The notes beneath the pieces were generated by a model, which saw only the letters and a program-made list of their open reading frames with translations, ran no database searches and was not told the DNA's origin. Of a DNA stretch of 53,081 bases, positions 49,489-53,081 are shown piece by piece. How positions within the stretch are numbered: position 1 is the first letter of the stretch; every line of letters starts with the position of its first letter. The stretch is taken from positions 1 to 53,081 of the forward strand of contig DWXY01000030.1 of the NCBI GenBank assembly GCA_019118935.1, written 5' to 3'. The stretch is from Candidatus Oscillibacter pullicola (GTDB taxonomy: Bacteria; Bacillota; Clostridia; Oscillospirales; Oscillospiraceae). Made by a program: the position numbers and the translations under genes.

Positions 49489-50691
49489 ATGAAACACAGA
49501 GTATTCGCACTTCTTCTGACGCTGGCACTGGCCCTGGGCCTCAGCGTCCCGTCCCTGGCCGCCGGGCCCTTTACCGACGTGCCGCCGGACTACTGGGCAT
49601 ACGATGCCATCATGCGGGTGACGGATGACTCCCGTTGGCCCGCCACCTTCAACGGCACCAGCGCCACCACCTTCTCCCCGGAGGGAAACATCACCCGCGG
49701 CCAGTTCATCGCCGCCCTGAACCGCAGCATGAACAACGAATACTGGGCCTCCCTGGACGGCCCTGCCCCCTATGCGGATGTGCCGGAGAGCGCCTACTAC
49801 TACCAGGCCATGATCTGGGCCAAGCAGGAGGGGATCCTCCCCAGCTGGCTGATCGACGGGGACCGGATCTATCCCAACATCCCCCTGACCCGGGCGGAGT
49901 TCTGTGTCATCCTGCGGAACTTTGACCGCTGGGAGTGCGGCCGGAGCCTCGATGAGATGACGGATATGTACCTGGACGTCTTCACGGACCTGGATGACGC
50001 GACGCTGGGCGCCAATGCCCAGGACATCCGCAACGCCATGCTGGGCTGGGGTTACCATCTGTACGTCCTCAACGGCACGGGAGATCACACCATGTCCCCC
50101 AATTCGCCGGTGACCCGGGCCCAGGCGGCGGTGATGCTCACCCGCTACTGGGACACGCCGAAGGCCAAGAACCAGCTCTTCTACGACGAGCGGCGGCCAG
50201 ACCCCGGTACGCCGGGCGCCTCCACCGCCCCTTGGGCCGATGAGGAGGAAGCCGGTGCGGAGGGTCCCGGCACGGTGACCGTCCCCGACGAGACAACATC
50301 AGAAGAGACCACGCCCCAAACGCCGGAGGAAGCCGACTACATCAGTGAGGTGATCCGTCTGGTGAACCAGGAGCGGGCCAAGGAGGGACTGGCCGCGCTC
50401 CAGACCAATGATGCCATCTCCGAGGCCGCCCAGGTCCGGGCAGCGGAACTGCCCGCCCTCTTCGATCACACCCGGCCCGACGGCAGCAGCTGCTTCACCG
50501 CTCTGGATGAGGCCGGGGTCCGCTACTGGACCGCCGGAGAGAACATCGCCGCAGGCTATTCCACGCCGGAGCAGGTGGTGGAGGGTTGGATGAACTCCAC
50601 CGGCCACCGGGCCAATATCCTCAGCAGCAGCTTCACCACCATCGGCGTGGGCCGGGAGGGGCGGTACTGGGTCCAGCTCTTCACCGCATAA
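49489..50691 (+). CDS. Secreted SLH-CAP domain protein
   Basis: 400 residues, ATG 49489 with AAAAGGAG upstream. Signal peptide (1-25, ALLLTLALALGLSVPSLAAG), three SLH-type repeats (FTDVPPDYWAYDAIMRVTDD, ITRGQFIAALNRSM; ITRAEF-like LTRAEFCVILRNF; VTRAQAAVMLTRYWD), an acidic Pro/Thr/Glu linker (about 245-300) and a C-terminal CAP/SCP domain with its conserved His/Glu residues (LPALFDHTRPDGSSC, YWTAGENIAAG, VEGWMNSTGHRANIL). Wall-attached. It mirrors the protein at 43997 with the domain order reversed, and both flank the membrane sigma factor. Confidence 0.92.
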   Translation: MKHRVFALLLTLALALGLSVPSLAAGPFTDVPPDYWAYDAIMRVTDDSRWPATFNGTSATTFSPEGNITRGQFIAALNRSMNNEYWASLDGPAPYADVPESAYYYQAMIWAKQEGILPSWLIDGDRIYPNIPLTRAEFCVILRNFDRWECGRSLDEMTDMYLDVFTDLDDATLGANAQDIRNAMLGWGYHLYVLNGTGDHTMSPNSPVTRAQAAVMLTRYWDTPKAKNQLFYDERRPDPGTPGASTAPWADEEEAGAEGPGTVTVPDETTSEETTPQTPEEADYISEVIRLVNQERAKEGLAALQTNDAISEAAQVRAAELPALFDHTRPDGSSCFTALDEAGVRYWTAGENIAAGYSTPEQVVEGWMNSTGHRANILSSSFTTIGVGREGRYWVQLFTA

Positions 50692-50708
50692 GGCCGTGCA
50701 GATCAGTT

Positions 50709-50744
50709 CCAACTGCCGGGGATGGGGCCATCCCCGGCAGTTGG
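50709..50744 (+). terminator. 17-bp hairpin after the SLH-CAP gene
   Basis: CCAACTGCCGGGGATGG (50709-50725) pairs perfectly with CCATCCCCGGCAGTTGG (50728-50744), though without a T tail. Probably a terminator or mRNA end protector. Confidence 0.6.
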
Positions 50745-50764
50745 GGCAAACGGAGGGGACCGGT

Positions 50765-50932
50765 TTGAGCACGGTCTTCAAGTGCCTGCTGTTCGGTGTG
50801 ACAGCCGCCGCCATGTGTCTCTGCATGGCCGTGCTCCCGCCTGAAGGCGAAACCACTTTCCATCTCGCCGCTGCAGCTCCCCCAATCCCGCGGCGCGTGA
50901 TTCTTGCTTTTGTAGAAAATGGCTTTCTCTGA
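50765..50932 (+). CDS. Possible small membrane protein
   Basis: 55 codons from TTG 50765 with GGAGG 9 bases upstream: TVFKCLLFGVTAAAMCLCMA forms one hydrophobic helix, followed by a short polar tail. No family recognised. Its start follows the hairpin at 50709 closely, so it may not be expressed. Confidence 0.3.
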   Translation: MSTVFKCLLFGVTAAAMCLCMAVLPPEGETTFHLAAAAPPIPRRVILAFVENGFL

Positions 50933-51028
50933 AAGTTCCAATGCCTTTGGACACGTGCCAGCAGTATGTCATGTTTACAAAAATGATCTCAGCTGAAATG
51001 CGGCCGGGGAACGTGGCGTGAACACAAC

Positions 51029-51193
51029 ATGGCAACTATCCCAAAACGCGGAAACAGCTACCTGCCGGTAGTCTCCATGGGCTGCGACTGCAAGGGAAAC
51101 CGTATCAAGCCCAAGCAAAAACCATTCATCCCCCGGAGAAGCGGCATTCGGACCCCTTTAAATATCCCGCCGTTTTCTTACAAAGCCAGCTGA
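51029..51193 (+). pseudogene. N-terminal scrap of a tyrosine integrase
   Basis: From ATG 51029 the frame reads MATIPKRGNSYLPVVSMGCD and CKGNRIKPKQK, the typical beta-hairpin arm domain (MATI-KRGNSYL-VSCGYD-KG) of phage/ICE tyrosine recombinases. After about 35 residues the match is lost and a stop follows at 51193. The catalytic domain is absent. It meets the foreign tail of the threonine dehydratase gene coming from the other strand. Confidence 0.6.
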
Positions 51194-51879
51194 ATAGCAG
51201 GTTCATTTGGCGCTCTTGTAAGGACTTCCCACGGTTCCCGAGAACGTTCAAATTCCATTTGGAGCCTCGTCAGCAGCTCCGCGATACGGATGTCCGGCTT
51301 CAGGGCCTTTGCCGCCACCGCGATGCCCGTGATCAGTCCGCCGCCGATGGGGACCACGATGGTGTCGATGTCCGGATTCTGCTCCAGGAGCTCGATGCCG
51401 ATGGTCCCCTGGCCGCCGTAGCTCTTGGGATCGTCATAGTAGGCGTCGATATAGGTCAGGCCGTGCCGGCGGATGTAATCCAGGCCCAGCCGGTGGGCCT
51501 CGTCATAGCTTTTGCCCATCTGCAGCACCTCAGCGCCGAAATAGCGGATCCGGTCGATCTTGCTCTGGGGCGTGCCCTCGGGCACAATGACCTTTGCATT
51601 CTGAATGCCCAGCAGGGACGCCGCATAGCTGACCGAACTGCCGTGGTTCCCGGAGGAGACGGTGGCAACGCCCCGGGCCGCCTCCTCCGCCGTCAGCGTC
51701 AGCATCTTGTTCAGCGCCCCCCGGATTTTGAAGCTCTTGGCCCGCTGGAGGGATTCCAGCTTGAAGAAGTAGCGGCGCTCCCCGTCCCCCAGGTAGAAGG
51801 ACTCCTCCAGAAGGGTCTTCCGGACGTAGGGGCGGATGCGCTCGTAGGCGGCCCTCACCTCATTGAAATCAAATGTCAT
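51178..51879 (-). pseudogene. Threonine/serine dehydratase, truncated with a foreign C-terminus
   Basis: Residues 1-199 follow PLP-dependent threonine dehydratases (IlvA/EutB type): FFKLESLQRAKSFKIRGALN with the PLP lysine, TVSSGNHGSSVSYAASLLGI, VPEGTPQSKIDRIRYFGAEV, GGQGTIGIELLEQ, VVPIGGGLITGIAVAAK. After KPDIRI the family sequence stops, and 34 unrelated residues (AELLTRLQMEFERSREPWEV, LTRAPNEPAIQLAL) finish the frame. The normal enzyme has over 310 residues. The break lies at about 51282, beside an integrase scrap. ATG 51879 with GAGG upstream, 15 bases after the cyclodeaminase gene. Confidence 0.75.
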
Positions 51880-51894
51880 GGGTACTCTCCTCTC

Positions 51895-52911
51895 TCATAG
51901 TGTGACAACGGTGCCCAGGTTCTTCTCCTCCGCCAGGGCCAGGGCGGCCTTCGCGGCGGCGATGTCCAGCAGCGCCATGCCGGTGGAGTCGTAGATGGTG
52001 ATCTCGTCCTCCCGCTGCCGGCCGGGGACTTTGCCCAGGATCAGGTCGCCGATCTCTCCGGCGATGTCCCCCTGGGAGATCACCCCCTGCTTGAGGGGAA
52101 TCTCCATCTCTCCTGCGGCAATGCAGTGCTCCAGGTCGTCCGCGAAAATCCGCGCCCCCGCCAGAAGGGCGCTCTCCAGCTCCTGCTTGCCGGCCATATC
52201 CGCCCCCATGCAGGAGAAATGGGTGCCGGGCCGGACCCAGTCCTTTCGGACCAGGGGCGTTTTGGAGGGCGTCGCCGTCACCACAATGTCCGCGTCGGAG
52301 AGCGCGGCCTCCAGGTCCCCGGATGCGGCCAGCGTGACGCCCGCAAGATCCAGGCCGAATTGGTCCGCCAGCATCCGGGGCAGCGCCGCGGTGAAGCGGG
52401 CGGCGTGGTCCGGCGTCCGCACGTTGACCACGGTGATCTTCCGCAGCCCCGGGAAGAGGGTCCCCATGGCCGCGATCTGAAAGAGGGCCTGGTTGCCGGA
52501 GCCCACCAGCACAAAGTTCCGGGAATCCGCCCGGGCCAGATACTTGGCCCCGATGGCGCCCGCCGCGCCGGTGCGGATGCCGGTGATGTAGGAGGCGTCC
52601 AGAATCCCGATGGGCATTCCCGTTTCCGCGCTGTACACGGCGATGAGCCCCGCCAGATCCGGCAGGCTCCTGTCCCGGTTGGCCTCAAACCAGGAGACGG
52701 TCTTGTGTCCATACAGCTTCGCCTAGGGGAAGTAGCCGGATTTGATGTCCATGTCCGCGTGGCCGGGGTCAAACTCATAAAAGGTGGTGGGCCACACTAC
52801 CGTCTGCCCATCGCTCTTCTGCCGGTACACCTCCTCCACGCAGTCGATGATCGGCTGCATCTCCGTGACCCGGATCACATCCTCCCGGCTCAAAATTCGA
52901 ATGTTCGCCAT
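51895..52911 (-). pseudogene. Ornithine cyclodeaminase / mu-crystallin family gene with in-frame TAG
   Basis: From ATG 52911 (AAAGGAG upstream) the product reads IRILSREDVIRVTEMQPIID, DIKSGYFP, then TAG at 52723-52725, and continues in the same frame AKLYGHKTVSWFEANRDRSL, TGIRTGAAGAIGAKYLARAD, VLVGSGNQALFQIAAMG, DIVVTATPSKTPLV, ISQGDIAGEIGDLI. Without the TAG it would be a normal protein of about 338 residues. A CAG-to-TAG change is the simplest cause. OCD-family plus threonine-dehydratase pairs occur as eutC-eutB in ectoine use and in other amino-acid routes. Internal starts could give only a dimerisation-defective fragment. Confidence 0.8.
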
Positions 52912-53081
52912 AGAAACGGCTCCTTTCTCGGTGAGTGGCGCCCTGAAACGGAAATGGACATTGAACCTCATCCCTCTGCCCTGCAGCAGCCCTAGCGGAA
53001 TGAAGTTCAATGCCCATCGGCCCTGCCCCCGGGGGAGCAGGCGGCACCATTGATTGGATTTGGGATGATCATATCATGGGG
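52912..53081. other. Upstream region of the cyclodeaminase gene
   Basis: 170 bases to the window end; apart from the ribosome site AAAGGAG just before 52911 I see no clear gene, promoter or repeat. Confidence 0.5.

Overview
The window is GC-rich, densely coded bacterial DNA with Shine-Dalgarno sites (AAGGAGG type), sigma-A type promoters, S-layer-homology surface proteins and many homologues of gut Clostridia proteins. I infer an anaerobic gut member of the Oscillospiraceae (Flavonifractor/Oscillibacter-like); this rests on composition and protein style only. I see no rRNA, tRNA or CRISPR array.

Layout. 1-13 kb: an XRE regulator cut by the window edge, a truncated XRE remnant, a LysR regulator divergent from a two-gene chromate transporter, and a ferredoxin-fused aldo/keto reductase behind a MerR-type 19-bp-spacer promoter. 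Then come an HTH regulator whose reading frame changes in an A10 run, a TTG-start amidase, a ZIP metal transporter, a secreted subtilase, a polysaccharide deacetylase and an XRE regulator. A four-gene operon follows: dhaL, dhaK, an LsrF-type aldolase/thiolase and a VOC-like protein. 13.5-20 kb: a MarR regulator followed by four consecutive MATE transporters. The fourth reads in frame into a complete cyclic-di-AMP receptor (DarA/PstA) domain.

20-30.7 kb: the most interesting block. On the minus strand a putative operon encodes an FMN-binding-domain protein, a lipoprotein substrate-binding protein, two permeases, two oligopeptide-type ATPases, two more paralogues of the FMN-binding-domain protein and an ApbE flavin transferase. 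A LysR regulator is divergent. ApbE and the three FMN-domain proteins lack signal peptides, and the three carry exact or degenerate copies of the ApbE acceptor motif. This looks like a cytoplasmic, covalently flavinylated redox system tied to uptake of an unknown organic solute.

30.7-43.9 kb: a decayed zone (TetR pseudogene, TetR-fragment/gldA deletion junction, mobile-element scrap) around an intact cardiolipin synthase. It is followed by a LysR-controlled flavin/oxidoreductase cluster: cyclophilin-like lipoprotein with a C6 frameshift, flavodoxin-type proteins, broken aldo/keto reductase, flavin reductase, cupin, aldo/keto reductase, and an S-layer-anchored flavodoxin. 44-50.7 kb: a cell-surface locus with a CAP/SLH protein, an ECF sigma factor fused through a membrane segment to Ig-like extracellular domains, a zinc-finger membrane protein and a second SLH/CAP protein. 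51-53 kb: a decaying threonine-dehydratase / ornithine-cyclodeaminase pair. The first has a foreign C-terminus beside an integrase N-terminal scrap, and the second has an in-frame amber codon.
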